This document shows positions 1 to 9,694 of a stretch of 64,000 nucleotides of DNA, piece by piece (within the stretch, counting starts at the first letter, position 1; each line of letters begins with the position of its first letter). The notes under the pieces were generated by a model. The model searched no databases, was not told the DNA's origin, and saw only the letters and a program-made list of their open reading frames with translations. Location of the stretch: positions 2,356,001-2,420,000 of the forward strand of contig NZ_CP134195.1 of the NCBI RefSeq assembly GCF_031585635.1, given 5' to 3'. Source of the stretch: Paraburkholderia sp. FT54 (lineage in GTDB: Bacteria > Pseudomonadota > Gammaproteobacteria > Burkholderiales > Burkholderiaceae). The position numbers and the translations under genes were made by a program.

Positions 1-589
1 CCGACACATGCGGCGGCAGCACTTCGCAGGTCTTCATGTCGGCGATGTAGCTGCTCTTCTTCTCGTGGAAGCCGATCCGCATGCCGCCCTTTTCCGGCAG
101 GAAACGCACGGCCAGCCGCGCACGATAGCGATAGCCCCAGGACGGCCCGTGAATCGGCCGGAACACTGTCTCGGGGCGCAGCTTCGCCAGATGTTGCAGG
201 TTGTCTTCGAGCACGCGCTGCTTGACGGCCACCTGAGCGCGGATGTCGAGATGCTGCATCGAACAGCCGCCGCAGATATCGAAGTAAGTGCATTTCGGCG
301 TGGTGCGCATCACGCTTTCGCGGAACACCTGCACCACTTCGGCCTGTTCGAATTTTGGCTTGCTGCGATGCGTCGAATAGCTGACGCGCTCGCCGGGCAA
401 CGCGCCTTCTACAAAGATCACCTTGCCGGGCGTGCCGTCTTCGGTCTCGGTGCGGCCGACGCCGCGCGCTTCCATATCGAGCGAAACGATTTCGATGACC
501 GGCTCATTGCCGGTGACGATGTGTGCCGGCGCGGGCGGAGGCGTCTTGAAGCGCTTCGGCGCGCGGCGATGGGGGGCAGTTCGGGACAC
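1..589 (-). CDS. rlmD: 23S rRNA (uracil-1939-C5) methyltransferase RlmD, N-terminal part (cut by window edge)
   Basis: This is a SAM-dependent methyltransferase that makes m5U at position 1939 of 23S rRNA. Only about 196 N-terminal residues are in the window, and the methyltransferase core lies beyond base 1. A TRAM-like RNA-binding segment (about residues 25-90) precedes the iron-sulfur ligands C100, C106 and C109 in a CTYFDICGGC motif. The fourth cysteine is in MKTCEVL. The start is GTG at 589, with GGAAG six bases upstream. It lies downstream of the exonuclease gene on the same strand. The identification rests on the RumA/RlmD Cys motif and is strong. Confidence 0.9.
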   Translation of the reverse strand, partial: MSRTAPHRRAPKRFKTPPPAPAHIVTGNEPVIEIVSLDMEARGVGRTETEDGTPGKVIFVEGALPGERVSYSTHRSKPKFEQAEVVQVFRESVMRTTPKCTYFDICGGCSMQHLDIRAQVAVKQRVLEDNLQHLAKLRPETVFRPIHGPSWGYRYRARLAVRFLPEKGGMRIGFHEKKSSYIADMKTCEVLPPHVS

Positions 590-802
590 CTGCGACTTCC
601 TGACAAACTTGAGGGAAAGGCGAGATTGTAGACGAAGCGCCGGGCCCGGCCATCATTCGGCACGGCGGGGAATGGCCCCCGCGCGGGCTCAGGCCGAGCG
701 TGGCGCCGGCCCGCAGACGCGCGACCTGCACCCAGGCGAAAGCCGCAGCGGCTTCGCCATCCGCCGCCGCGCCAACCCGTCATGCCGCGAACCGCGAGCG
801 GC

Positions 803-1579
803 TTACTGATCAAATGCCGCCAGATATTCCGCCCATTGCGGCGCCGTTTCCAGCGCCAAGGCGTTCTTGACCAGGTTGATCTCGTCAGCATACTCGGCGG
901 GCGAAAATGCGCCGCGGATCAACTGGAAGCGGCAATAGAGCAAGTACGTATTGACGACGTCAGTCTCGCAGTAGTTGCGAATTTCCTCGATGCGTCCGTC
1001 CTGGTAGGCGTGCCACACCTGGCTGCCGTCCATGCCCATTTTGCCGGGGAAGCCGCACATCTTGGCGAGCGCGTCGAGCGGCGCGTTGGCGCGCGCCTGG
1101 TACATGGCGAGCACGTCCATCAGATCCGTGTGCCGCGCGTGATACCGGCTGATGTAGTTGTTCCACTTGAACTCGCGGTCGTCCTCGCCAAGATCCCAGA
1201 ACTTGTAGGCGGGAATGCCGTTGACGAGCGCGCGGTAGTTCAGCACCGGCAGGTCGAAGCCGCCGCCGTTCCACGACACGAGCTGCGGCGTGTACTTCTC
1301 GATCACGCGATAAAACGACTGCACCAGCGCGGCCTCGCCGTCTTCCAGCGTGCCGAGCGAGCGCACCCGGAAGCCGTTGTTGTCGCGGAACACGCAGGAG
1401 ATCGCGGCGATCCGTTGCAGATGATGCGGCAGGAAATCACTACCAGTCTTTTCGCGGCGCGCGGCGAACGCATGCTCGGCGACTTCGGCGTCACTCAGGG
1501 TGGCGGGCAAATCTTCGAGGCGGCGAATGCCGGCGACATCGGGAATCGTCTCGATGTCGAATACAAGAATCGGTGTCAT
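803..1579 (-). CDS. Predicted 3'-5' exonuclease, PolB exonuclease-like (DEDDy)
   Basis: This 258-residue protein is one DnaQ-fold exonuclease domain of the PolB proofreading type. All DEDDy residues are visible: D8 and E10 in FDIET, D109 in NGGGFDLP, and Y203/D207 in NYCETD. It should remove nucleotides from DNA 3' ends, but its physiological substrate is not known from sequence. The reading frame is open ten codons further upstream, inside rpoS. I chose the ATG at 1579 because it begins four bases after the rpoS stop and opens directly into the first beta strand. The tight spacing suggests translational coupling to rpoS. Confidence 0.85.
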   Translation of the reverse strand: MTPILVFDIETIPDVAGIRRLEDLPATLSDAEVAEHAFAARREKTGSDFLPHHLQRIAAISCVFRDNNGFRVRSLGTLEDGEAALVQSFYRVIEKYTPQLVSWNGGGFDLPVLNYRALVNGIPAYKFWDLGEDDREFKWNNYISRYHARHTDLMDVLAMYQARANAPLDALAKMCGFPGKMGMDGSQVWHAYQDGRIEEIRNYCETDVVNTYLLYCRFQLIRGAFSPAEYADEINLVKNALALETAPQWAEYLAAFDQ

Positions 1580-1583
1580 CAGG

Positions 1584-2666
1584 TTATAGAACGGCGTCCT
1601 TCCGAACACCGTTGGAGGCGAAGAAGCGCTTCAACCGCACGAGCGCTTCCTGTTGGATCTGACGCACACGCTCACGCGTGAGGCCCATTTCGTCGGCCAG
1701 CTCTTCGAGCGTGGCGGGTTCGATGTGATTCAGGCCGAAGCGCCGCTCGATCACATGACGATGTTTATCCGACAGGCGAGCGAGCCACGCGCGTGTAAGC
1801 GTTTCCAGTTCGCGGTGCTGCACTTCGGCGTCCGGCGACTGGCTCTGGTCGTCCGACAGCAGATCGAGCAGGCTGCTTGCAGGATCGAGATCGAGCGGCG
1901 CGTCCAGCGACGCGGTGTGCTCGTTCAGCGCGAGGATGTCGGTGACTTCATCGGTGGTCTTGCCGGTCAGATAGGCGATGTCGTCGATGCTGGCGTCGCG
2001 GCGCTCGGCGGCTTCACCGGAGTTCATCGAATTTTTTTCCAGATGGCGCTTGGCGCGCAGCACCTGGTTGAGTTCACGAATCACATGCACCGGCAAACGG
2101 ACCGTGCGCGCCTGGTTCATGATGGCGCGCTCGATACTCTGGCGGATCCACCACGTGGCGTAAGTGGAAAACCGGAAGCCGCGCGTCGGATCGAATTTTT
2201 CGATCGCGTGCATCAGGCCGAGATTGCCCTCTTCGATCAGATCGAGAAGCGGCACACCGCGGTTCAGGTAGCCCTTCGCGATGCTGACGACGAGCCGCAG
2301 ATTGCGCTCGATCATGACCTGCCGCGCTTCGAACTCGCCCGCCTTGGCAAGACGCGAATACTTCTGCTCTTCCTCGACGGTCAGGAGCGGCTTGACGCTG
2401 ATTCGGTTCAGGTAGTGCTGAATCGTGTCGGCCGTCAGCTCGGCTTGCAGCAGCGCGCGGAAATCGTCCGCGTCCGGAGCGGCTTCGCTCGTGACTTCAC
2501 GGGCCTCGCCGCTTTCGTCCGCGCCGCCCTGGCGTTCGTCGAGATCGCGCTCCTCGGCGATCTCCTCTTCCACTTCCGAAGCGCCGCTTTCGTCGACCGA
2601 AGCGGACATAGCGTGGCTGATCGTCTCAGACTCGGCTTGCGGCGGGCGGCGCTTCGATTTCGGCAT
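1584..2666 (-). CDS. rpoS: RNA polymerase sigma factor RpoS (sigma 38)
   Basis: This is the general stress and stationary-phase sigma factor, 360 residues. An acidic N-terminal extension (about 1-70) precedes region 1.2. Region 2 (about 115-185) contains LLDLIEEGNLGLMHAIEKFD and the aromatic TYATWWIRQSIERAI promoter-melting block. Region 3 follows, and the region 4 helix-turn-helix ATLEELADEMGLTRERVRQI is at about 318-337. It sits after nlpD in the conserved surE-pcm-nlpD-rpoS order. In Enterobacteria the main rpoS promoter lies within nlpD. That may hold here, but I could not confirm it. Confidence 0.97.
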   Translation of the reverse strand: MPKSKRRPPQAESETISHAMSASVDESGASEVEEEIAEERDLDERQGGADESGEAREVTSEAAPDADDFRALLQAELTADTIQHYLNRISVKPLLTVEEEQKYSRLAKAGEFEARQVMIERNLRLVVSIAKGYLNRGVPLLDLIEEGNLGLMHAIEKFDPTRGFRFSTYATWWIRQSIERAIMNQARTVRLPVHVIRELNQVLRAKRHLEKNSMNSGEAAERRDASIDDIAYLTGKTTDEVTDILALNEHTASLDAPLDLDPASSLLDLLSDDQSQSPDAEVQHRELETLTRAWLARLSDKHRHVIERRFGLNHIEPATLEELADEMGLTRERVRQIQQEALVRLKRFFASNGVRKDAVL

Positions 2667-2682
2667 GGTCGTATCGTATCGC

Positions 2683-3618
2683 TTATTGCGGCGGCAAATA
2701 CTTCAGTGGGTCGACAGGTTTACCCTGCCGGCGAACTTCGAAATGCAACATCACACGGTCGGAATCGCTATTGCCCATCTCAGCGATCTTCTGCCCCTTC
2801 GTTACCGCGTCCCCCTCTTTTACCATCAAAGCGCGGTTATGTGCATACGCTGTGAGATAAGTTGCGTCATGCTTGATGATAATGAGATTGCCGTAACCAC
2901 GCAGCCCATTTCCTGCATAAACCACGCGACCGTCCGCCGACGCCTTGACCGGATCGCCCGCGGCGCCGCCGATATTCACGCCCTTGTTGGTCGAATCGTT
3001 AAAGGTGCCGAGAAGCGGCCCGCGCACCGGCCACGCGAAGGCCACGTTGCCGGACGCGCCGGCGTTCGAGTCGCCTGCCGCGCCCGGGGTGGCCGGCGGT
3101 GTCAGCGACGCGTTGTTCGTGGCGGAGCCGTAGATCGGCGGCGCCGCGACGCCGGCTGCGGCGCCCGCGGACGGCGGCGTGCTGCCGAGCGGCGCGCTTT
3201 GCACTGCGGCGCCGCTGCCGATCGGCGCGGTCGACACGCCCGGCGTCAATGCCGCGGTGTTCGCACCCGGCGGCACGACGCGCAGCAACTGGTCGACTTC
3301 GATCTGATTCGGGTTGGTGAGATTGTTCCACGCCGAAATGTCGCGATAGTTCTGGCCGTTCTCCAACGCGATCCGGTACAGCGTGTCGCCCGGTTTCACG
3401 CGATAGTAGCCCGGCGGCGGCGGTCCGAGCGGCACGGCCGGCTGCGCGCCTTGCGTGGTGAGCACACCGCCGCCGGAGCGGTCGACGACCGGCGCCTGAT
3501 CGAGCCGGGATGCACAGGCCGTCATCAACAGGGACAAGGCGAGCACGCACACGCTACGCTGGGTTACGGTCATGGGGACATTCAGTCTGGTTCTTTGCAT
3601 CGCGCGCAACATACTCAT
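2683..3618 (-). CDS. nlpD: NlpD-like lipoprotein, LysM plus degenerate LytM domain (amidase activator)
   Basis: This is an outer-membrane or periplasmic lipoprotein that in relatives activates a peptidoglycan amidase during cell separation. A signal peptide ends at lipobox LMTAC (Cys35). One LysM domain starts at YYRVKPGDTLYRIA. A proline/alanine linker leads to a C-terminal LytM/M23 domain. The LytM metal ligands are missing: the HxGxD site reads GVNIGG and the HxH site reads HFEVR. It should therefore be an activator, not a peptidase. Possible starts are ATG at 3618 or 3612, or ATG at 3573, which gives a compact signal peptide. It follows pcm closely. Confidence 0.9.
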   Translation of the reverse strand: MSMLRAMQRTRLNVPMTVTQRSVCVLALSLLMTACASRLDQAPVVDRSGGGVLTTQGAQPAVPLGPPPPGYYRVKPGDTLYRIALENGQNYRDISAWNNLTNPNQIEVDQLLRVVPPGANTAALTPGVSTAPIGSGAAVQSAPLGSTPPSAGAAAGVAAPPIYGSATNNASLTPPATPGAAGDSNAGASGNVAFAWPVRGPLLGTFNDSTNKGVNIGGAAGDPVKASADGRVVYAGNGLRGYGNLIIIKHDATYLTAYAHNRALMVKEGDAVTKGQKIAEMGNSDSDRVMLHFEVRRQGKPVDPLKYLPPQ

Positions 3619-3623
3619 CGGTG

Positions 3624-4691
3624 TCAAATCACTCCGGATTTTAAGGGTACAAAGAAAACGCGATCAAGCCGCGACTCGCGCCACTGCGCGGGTCCGAGAC
3701 GCTCGACCAGAGTCAGCACCTGGTTCTGGCCTTCCTGCGAACCGACCGGTGCGACCAGACGGCCGCCGATCGCGAGTTGTTCAAGTAATGCTTGCGGTAC
3801 GTCGAGCCCCGCCGCGGCGATCACGATCGCGTCGAACGGCGCCGCCGACGGCAGTCCCAACCGACCGTCGCCGTAGTGCAGGCGGATGTTCGGAATGCGC
3901 AGCGGACGCAAATTCGTCTTCGCGCGTTCGGACAACGGCCTGATACGTTCGATCGAGTAAACCTCGCGCGCGACCTGGCTCAGCACGGCCGCCTGATAGC
4001 CGCAGCCGGTGCCGATTTCGAGCACGTTGTTCAGCGCGCGGCCGGCGGCGGCCAGCTCGATCATCCGCGCGACCACGGAAGGCTTGGAGATCGTCTGGTG
4101 ATGGCCGATCGGCAAGGCCGCATCTTCGTAGGCCTGAACCGCGAGACCCGGGTCGACGAACATGTGGCGCGGCACCACCGACATCGCGTTCAACACGCGC
4201 TGATCGGTCACGCCATTCGCACGCAGGCGTTCGACCATCCGTTCGCGAACCCGTTCCGACGTGAGTGCCATCGCGCCATTCAAAGCGACGTTCGGCGCGG
4301 CGCTGCGTTCAGCGGATCGGGCAGCGGGCTTGGCCGGCGCCGCCGACTGTGGCGCGGGGCGCGCGCTCGAGCTCTGCACGGCGGCCTTGGGTGGTGCTTT
4401 AACCGGCGCCTTGGCGGCAGGTGCGGCCAGCGGCTTCGGCGGCGTTGCTGCGGATGGCCGGGTTTGCGGCTTCACCTGCACCGCGGTCTGAGCCGTCGCC
4501 TGCTGCCTGGATTGGGACTTACCCGTTGAACCCGGCGGTGCGTTCTTTACCGGCTGCTGACGCGCGTTCAGCGCGGCGCTCGCGGCCAGCGCCGCCGCGC
4601 GAATTTCGCCCGGGCGCCCTTCGGGCCGGCGCGGTTCGCGCACCAGATCCTCGAGGCCGAGCGGAAAGCGCTTGGCGCGCTCGCTGGTCAT
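3624..4691 (-). CDS. pcm: Protein-L-isoaspartate O-methyltransferase with long N-terminal extension
   Basis: This enzyme repairs isoaspartyl residues in damaged proteins by SAM-dependent methylation. The catalytic domain fills about residues 145-355: the HHQTISKP active-site segment, SAM motif [14 protein letters not shown], and the YGDGRLG block. The protein is 355 residues, while the usual Pcm is about 210. The extra ~140 residues are a low-complexity Ala/Pro/Lys/Gln-rich segment. ATG at 4691 overlaps the surE stop as ATGA, so the two are probably translationally coupled. A later start at the [11 protein letters not shown] segment would give a standard Pcm and should be considered. Confidence 0.9.
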   Translation of the reverse strand: MTSERAKRFPLGLEDLVREPRRPEGRPGEIRAAALAASAALNARQQPVKNAPPGSTGKSQSRQQATAQTAVQVKPQTRPSAATPPKPLAAPAAKAPVKAPPKAAVQSSSARPAPQSAAPAKPAARSAERSAAPNVALNGAMALTSERVRERMVERLRANGVTDQRVLNAMSVVPRHMFVDPGLAVQAYEDAALPIGHHQTISKPSVVARMIELAAAGRALNNVLEIGTGCGYQAAVLSQVAREVYSIERIRPLSERAKTNLRPLRIPNIRLHYGDGRLGLPSAAPFDAIVIAAAGLDVPQALLEQLAIGGRLVAPVGSQEGQNQVLTLVERLGPAQWRESRLDRVFFVPLKSGVI

Positions 4692-5446
4692 GAAGCGCCG
4701 CTGCCGGCGCGCGCCCAGTCGCGCGCCGCAGGCAGCATTTGCGTGTGGGTCAGGTCGAGCTGCAGCGGCGTGATCGACACGTGACCGTTGGCGACGGCGT
4801 GAAAGTCGGTGCCTGCGCTCGCGTCGCGCGCGCTGCCGGCCGGACCGATCCAGTAGATCGGTTCGCCGCGCGGGTTGGTCTGGCGGATCACCGGCTGCGA
4901 CGGATGCCGTTTGCCGAGACGCGTGATCTGCCAGTCGCCGAGTTGCTCGTAAGGCAGATTCGGAATGTTGATGTTCAAAAGCGGATGCCCGGGCAACGGC
5001 TGCTGGAGATAGTGCGCAACGATTTCAGCGGCGACACGCACGGCGTCGTCGAGATGCACCCAGTCCTTGTCGACCAGCGAGAAGGCGATGGCCGGCACGC
5101 CGAACATGATGCCCTCGGTGGCGGCCGCGACGGTGCCTGAATAGAGCGTGTCTTCGCCCATGTTCTGACCGTTGTTGATACCCGAGACCACGAGGTCCGG
5201 CGTATGGTCGAGCATGCCCGTCAGCGCGATGTGCACCGAGTCGGTGGGCGTGCCGTTCACGTAGTAGAAACCATTGGCCGAGCGCAGTACCGAGAGCGGC
5301 CGCGACAGCGTCAGGGAATTCGACGCGCCGCTGCAATTCTGTTCGGGTGCCATCACGGTGACGTCCGCGATCGGCTTGAGCGCTTCGTAAAGCGCAGCAA
5401 GGCCGGGCGCAAGATAACCGTCGTCGTTGCTGAGTAGGATTCGCAT
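4688..5446 (-). CDS. surE: 5'/3'-nucleotidase SurE
   Basis: This is a metal-dependent phosphatase acting on nucleoside monophosphates, linked to stationary-phase survival. It is 252 residues long. The N-terminus [10 protein letters not shown] supplies the metal-binding Asp pair (D8, D9). The [10 protein letters not shown] block and SGINNGQN carry the remaining conserved metal and phosphate ligands. The frame is open 47 codons further upstream, but the family invariably starts at this MRIL motif, so ATG 5446 is used. It is the first gene of the surE-pcm-nlpD-rpoS run and diverges from the quinone oxidoreductase gene. Confidence 0.96.
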   Translation of the reverse strand: MRILLSNDDGYLAPGLAALYEALKPIADVTVMAPEQNCSGASNSLTLSRPLSVLRSANGFYYVNGTPTDSVHIALTGMLDHTPDLVVSGINNGQNMGEDTLYSGTVAAATEGIMFGVPAIAFSLVDKDWVHLDDAVRVAAEIVAHYLQQPLPGHPLLNINIPNLPYEQLGDWQITRLGKRHPSQPVIRQTNPRGEPIYWIGPAGSARDASAGTDFHAVANGHVSITPLQLDLTHTQMLPAARDWARAGSGAS

Positions 5447-5670
5447 GCGGCGATTGTAACCGAGGAAAGAAGACGCGCGAACGACACGGCGGGCCGTGCG
5501 CGCGCCGTATGCAACACGCACGCGTCGGGATCGTGAATGGCCGGCGCGAGTCGGCGGCCGGACGCGCATCGATCGCTTGCCGATCACGGGTAAGGCAATA
5601 AAAACGCACGGTCGTGCTGATTGTTTTACACTCAGAATACTTGCGAACCCCTGATCGATATGGAGACACG

Positions 5671-6645
5671 ATGCGCGCGATTCGCTGCAAACAATATGGG
5701 CCGCCGGAGAGCCTGGTCGTCGAAAACCTGCCGGACCTCGAGCCGCCGCCTGGCCACGTTGTGATCGACGTCAAAGCGGCAGCCGTCAACTTTCCCGATG
5801 TGCTGATCATCGAGAACAAATACCAGTTCAAACCACCCCTGCCCTTTACGCCTGGCTCGGAAGTCGCGGGCGTGGTGCGCGCGGTGGGCGCCGACGTCAC
5901 GCAGTTCAAGGTCGGCTCGCGCGTGGTCGCGTTCACCGGTCAGGGCGGTTTCGCGGAGCAGGCGCTCGCGCCAGCCACAGCCTGTGTGCCGTTGGCGGAC
6001 GATGTCGACTTGGAGTTGGCCGCGGCGTTCACGCTGGCGTACGGCACTTCGCATCACGCCGTGGTCGATCGCGGCGCGTTGCAAGCGGGCGAGACGATGC
6101 TGGTGCTCGGCGCGGCCGGCGGCGTCGGACTGGCGGCCGTCGAAATCGGCAAGGCGCTCGGCGCGCGCGTGATCGCGGCGGCGTCGAGCGACGAGAAACT
6201 CGCGACCTGCGTCAGGCACGGCGCGGATGCCACCATCAACTACAGCACCGAGGACCTGCGCGAGCGCATCAAGGCGCTCACCGCTGGCCAGGGCCCGGAC
6301 GTGATCTACGATCCCGTCGGCGGCGTGTATGCGGAGCCGGCGTTTCGCAGCATCGGCTGGCGCGGGCGCTATCTGGTGGTCGGCTTTGCAAACGGCGAGA
6401 TTCCGAAGCTGCCGCTCAACTTGACGCTGCTCAAAGGCGCGAGTCTGGTCGGCGTATTCTGGGGCGACTTTGCGAAGCGCGAGCCGCAACGCAATCACGC
6501 GGCGTTCCAGCAGATGACGCGGTGGATCGGTGAAGGCAAGCTCAAGCCGTACGTGTCGGCGCGCTATTCGCTCGAGGACACTGGGCGCGCGTTGCGTGAT
6601 ATGGCAGAGCGTCGCGTGATCGGGAAGGTGGTGGTGACGCCTTAG
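5671..6645 (+). CDS. NADPH:quinone oxidoreductase family protein (zinc-less MDR)
   Basis: This 324-residue medium-chain dehydrogenase/reductase has the GroES-like N-terminal domain ([27 protein letters not shown]) and a Rossmann domain with [20 protein letters not shown] at about residues 143-160. Zinc-binding cysteines are absent, as expected for the QOR subfamily, which reduces quinones or enones with NADPH. The ATG at 5671 is preceded by GGAGA (5662-5666). This beats the upstream in-frame start at 5614, which lacks a good ribosome site. It stands alone between divergent surE and the convergent ABC operon. The substrate is not determinable. Confidence 0.88.
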   Translation: MRAIRCKQYGPPESLVVENLPDLEPPPGHVVIDVKAAAVNFPDVLIIENKYQFKPPLPFTPGSEVAGVVRAVGADVTQFKVGSRVVAFTGQGGFAEQALAPATACVPLADDVDLELAAAFTLAYGTSHHAVVDRGALQAGETMLVLGAAGGVGLAAVEIGKALGARVIAAASSDEKLATCVRHGADATINYSTEDLRERIKALTAGQGPDVIYDPVGGVYAEPAFRSIGWRGRYLVVGFANGEIPKLPLNLTLLKGASLVGVFWGDFAKREPQRNHAAFQQMTRWIGEGKLKPYVSARYSLEDTGRALRDMAERRVIGKVVVTP

Positions 6646-6776
6646 TCCTGGCGCGACCGATTCGTTCTGGTCGCAGCCAAACGAAGCGACGCGCGGTTTT
6701 CCAACGGGCGCGTCGGTTCGTTTTCGCCGAGTGTCGTGCGTTGAGCTTCGCGCGTTTAACTTCGCGTTGCGCTGAC

Positions 6777-7601
6777 CTACAACTTTTCCGTATCGCCCGT
6801 CTTGGGCTGCCACTTCATCAAGCGCCGCTCGCCGATACCGACGATGGCATCGAGAATCAGCGCGAACGCGGTGAGCACCAGAATCCCGGCAAACACCGTA
6901 TTGATATCGAAGGTGCCTTCGGCCTGCAAAATCAGATAACCGACGCCGCGCGCCGAGCCGAGATATTCGCCCACCACCGAGCCGACGAACGCCAGTCCCA
7001 CCGACGTATGCAAGCTGGAAAACACCCAGCTCATCGCGCTCGGCAAGTAGACGAAGCGCAGCAACTGCTTGCCGTTCGCGCCGAGCATGCGCGCGTTGGC
7101 GAGCACGACCGGACTGACTTCCTTCACGCCCTGATAGACATTGAAGAACACGATAAAGAACACCAGCGTGACGCCGAGCGCCACCTTCGACCAGATGCCC
7201 AGCCCGAACCACACGCCAAAGATCGGCGCGAGAATCACGCGCGGCATCGAATTGGCGGCTTTGATGTACGGATCGAACAGCGCGCTCGCGAGCGGCGAGA
7301 GCGCGAGCCACAAACCCACGCCGAGCCCGAGCGCGGTGCCGAGCGTGAACGCGAGCACGGTTTCGACCAGCGTGATCCACAGGTGCAGATAGATCTCGCC
7401 GCCCGTGAACCACTCCCAGATCCGCTGCAGCACTTTCTGCGGCTCGCCGAAGAAGAACGCGGCTTTATTCGGATCGTCGAAATAGAAAGCCGGCAGCAGC
7501 GTCGGGCTGGTCAGCACGTACCAGAGCACGAAGCACAGCACGAGCAGCAGCCATTGCCAGATCACCAGATTCGCCCGGTTCGGGCGCAACGTCTTCCACA
7601 T
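6777..7601 (-). CDS. ABC transporter permease (nitrate/sulfonate/taurine type)
   Basis: This 274-residue inner-membrane permease has about six hydrophobic segments, starting at LVIWQWLLLVLCFVLWYVL. The ATPase-contacting EAA loop is visible in NARMLGANGKQLLRFVYLPSA. It belongs to the BPD_transp_1 family as found in SsuC and TauC. The reading frame is open far upstream inside the ATPase gene, and ATG 7601 is the first start consistent with a permease N-terminus. It is the last gene of the CoA-transferase, binding protein, ATPase, permease run. The imported solute is unknown. Confidence 0.88.
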   Translation of the reverse strand: MWKTLRPNRANLVIWQWLLLVLCFVLWYVLTSPTLLPAFYFDDPNKAAFFFGEPQKVLQRIWEWFTGGEIYLHLWITLVETVLAFTLGTALGLGVGLWLALSPLASALFDPYIKAANSMPRVILAPIFGVWFGLGIWSKVALGVTLVFFIVFFNVYQGVKEVSPVVLANARMLGANGKQLLRFVYLPSAMSWVFSSLHTSVGLAFVGSVVGEYLGSARGVGYLILQAEGTFDINTVFAGILVLTAFALILDAIVGIGERRLMKWQPKTGDTEKL

Positions 7602-7648
7602 GACTCGGTTTGCCTTGGACGATTGATTGACGCCAATACGTGACGCGT

Positions 7649-8461
7649 TTATACGGCGGTGAGTTGTTGCTGATAACCCTTGAGTACTTCGTCGCGCAAC
7701 ACGCTCCAGATCTGCGCATGCAATTCGACGAAACGCGGATGCGAGCGGATTTCGGCAACGTCGCGCGGACGCGGCAGGTCGATCGTGAATTCGCCGATCG
7801 GATGCGTGCCAGGCCCGGCGGACAGCACCACTACACGATCGGACATCGCGATCGCTTCGTCGAGATCGTGCGTGATGAACAGCACCGCTTTGCGTTTGGC
7901 GGCCCACAGGTCGAGCAACTCGTTTTCCATCAACTGACGGGTCTGGATATCGAGCGCGGAAAACGGCTCGTCCATCAGAATGATGTCGGGATCGAGAATC
8001 AGCGTCTGCGCCATCGCGACGCGCTTGCGCATGCCGCCCGATAGCTGATGCGGATAACGATCGCCGAAACCACCGAGACCGACGCGCTTCAACCACTCGT
8101 CGGCTTTAACGCGGGCTTCGACGGGCGGCACGCCGTGGAACGCGAGGCCGGCCATCACGTTGTCGATGGCTGAGCGCCACGGCATCAGCGCGTCGGCCTG
8201 GAACATGTAGCCGGCGCGTCGGTTGATGCCCTTGAGCGGCTCGCCGAACACGCTGACCGTGCCCGACGACGGTCCGAGCAAACCCGCGCCGACATTGAGC
8301 AGCGTGGATTTGCCGCAGCCGGTCGGGCCGACCACCGAGACGAACTCGCCGGGCGCGATGCGCAAGGTGGTGTCCCTCACCGCCGTGTAGCGCTGCGCGC
8401 GGTTGTCGCGCGCGGCGAACGTGCAGGTGATGTTGTCGAGCGCCAGTGCGGCAACGGTCAT
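7649..8461 (-). CDS. ABC transporter ATP-binding protein (SsuB/TauB-like)
   Basis: This 270-residue nucleotide-binding subunit energises the adjacent permease. Walker A is GPTGCGKST (45-53), the Q-loop Gln is at 88, the signature LSGGM is at 140-144, Walker B is IILMDEP (160-166), and the H-loop is in FITHDLDEA. It belongs to the nitrate/sulfonate/taurine importer group. The next gene, the permease, begins 47 bases downstream, and the binding-protein gene ends 119 bases upstream. Co-transcription is inferred from strand and spacing. Confidence 0.92.
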   Translation of the reverse strand: MTVAALALDNITCTFAARDNRAQRYTAVRDTTLRIAPGEFVSVVGPTGCGKSTLLNVGAGLLGPSSGTVSVFGEPLKGINRRAGYMFQADALMPWRSAIDNVMAGLAFHGVPPVEARVKADEWLKRVGLGGFGDRYPHQLSGGMRKRVAMAQTLILDPDIILMDEPFSALDIQTRQLMENELLDLWAAKRKAVLFITHDLDEAIAMSDRVVVLSAGPGTHPIGEFTIDLPRPRDVAEIRSHPRFVELHAQIWSVLRDEVLKGYQQQLTAV

Positions 8462-8580
8462 CGTTCAGCTCGCTTCGAAAGATCGGATTGGGTTTGTGAT
8501 CACGTCATGGCCAGCGGCGGGGCCGAAGCCGATGCGAACGCGGCTCGCGCCGCCTCGCAGCCCGCACGCCCAGGCTCGGC

Positions 8581-9618
8581 TCAAGCCTTGACGGTGCTCA
8601 GCGCTTTCTTGACGAAGTCGTTGGTCCACGTCTTCGACAGATCGATCGGCTTGCCTTGCACGTTCGGGTCGAATGCCTGCAAGGTCTTCAGCGACGTCGC
8701 GGGGCCGTCCGCCGGCATCAGGCCATCGGGCGACATCGCTTCCTTCACGTGCTGCCACGCGTCCAGATACACCGCGCGGTCGCCGAGCAGGTAGCCTTCC
8801 GGCACCGTGTTGATCAGTTCGCTGCCGGTCGCCGTTTGCAGCCACTTGAGCGCGCGCACCATCGCGTTGGTCAGCGCCTGCGTGGTGTTGGGATTCTTCG
8901 TGATGAAAGTTTGCGACGCATACAGGCAGCCCGCCGGCATATCGCCGCCGAAGACGCTGCGCGTGTCGGCGAGCGTGCGCGTGTCCGACACCACGCGAAT
9001 CTCGCCGGTGCGCTCGAGTTTGGTCATGACGGGGTCGAGGTTGGCGATAGCGTCGATCTGCCCCGACTGCAACGCGGCGATCGCGCCGGCACCCGCGCCC
9101 ACGCCGATGAACGCGACGTCTTTCGCGCTCAGCCCGGCTTTCGCCAGCACGAAGCTCGCCATGATCGAAGTCGACGAACCCGGCGCGGTCACGCCGATTT
9201 TCTTGCCCTTCAGATCGGCAATCGATTTGTAGTTCGGCATGGTCTTCTTCGAGATCGCGAGCACGATCTGCGGCGCGCGTCCCTGCAGGACGAATTCGCG
9301 GAACATCTGCTTCTGCGCCTGCAGCAGCAAGGTATGCTCGAACGCGCCGGACACCACGTCCGCGCTGCCGCCGACGGCCGCCTTCAACGCCTGCGAGCCG
9401 CCCGCGAAATCGGAGATTTCGACGTCGAGCCCTTCGTCCTTGAAGTAGTTGCGGCGCTCCGCGATGGTGAGCGGCAAGTAGTAGAACAGGTTCTTGCCGC
9501 CGACCGCGATCGCCACCTTGCTGGTCTCAGGTTTGCCCTGCGCGAAGGCGAGCGGCGTGGCGGCGAGCGTGGCGCCCGCGAGTGCGGCAGTGCCGGCGAG
9601 AAAACTTCTCCGTTGCAT
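8581..9618 (-). CDS. ABC transporter substrate-binding protein (NMT1/THI5-like)
   Basis: This 345-residue periplasmic solute-binding protein has an N-terminal signal MQRRSFLAGTAALAGATLA ending near PLAFAQG. The RR pair gives it a Tat-like look, but it could be Sec-exported. The mature domain has the SsuA/NMT1 fold: IAERRNYFKDEGLDVEI, the GGSQALKAAVGGSADVV pocket loop and IGVTAPGSST. Relatives bind sulfonates, nitrate, pyrimidine precursors or aromatic acids. It lies between the CoA-transferase gene and the ATPase gene, which suggests an organic acid that is activated with CoA after uptake. That substrate class is an inference. Confidence 0.88.
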   Translation of the reverse strand: MQRRSFLAGTAALAGATLAATPLAFAQGKPETSKVAIAVGGKNLFYYLPLTIAERRNYFKDEGLDVEISDFAGGSQALKAAVGGSADVVSGAFEHTLLLQAQKQMFREFVLQGRAPQIVLAISKKTMPNYKSIADLKGKKIGVTAPGSSTSIMASFVLAKAGLSAKDVAFIGVGAGAGAIAALQSGQIDAIANLDPVMTKLERTGEIRVVSDTRTLADTRSVFGGDMPAGCLYASQTFITKNPNTTQALTNAMVRALKWLQTATGSELINTVPEGYLLGDRAVYLDAWQHVKEAMSPDGLMPADGPATSLKTLQAFDPNVQGKPIDLSKTWTNDFVKKALSTVKA

Positions 9619-9694
9619 GGTCTCGAGTCTCCAAACTTTTGTTGTCCGGTTTCTGATTTTTACCGCAGCGCTCGTGGGCGCCGCGTGTGCTTAC

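Noticed and set aside
5632..7413. 593-codon open frame on the minus strand opposite the quinone oxidoreductase
   Set aside because: It is antisense to well-supported genes, rich in Arg/His/Ala as expected for a shadow in GC-rich DNA, and has no family motif.
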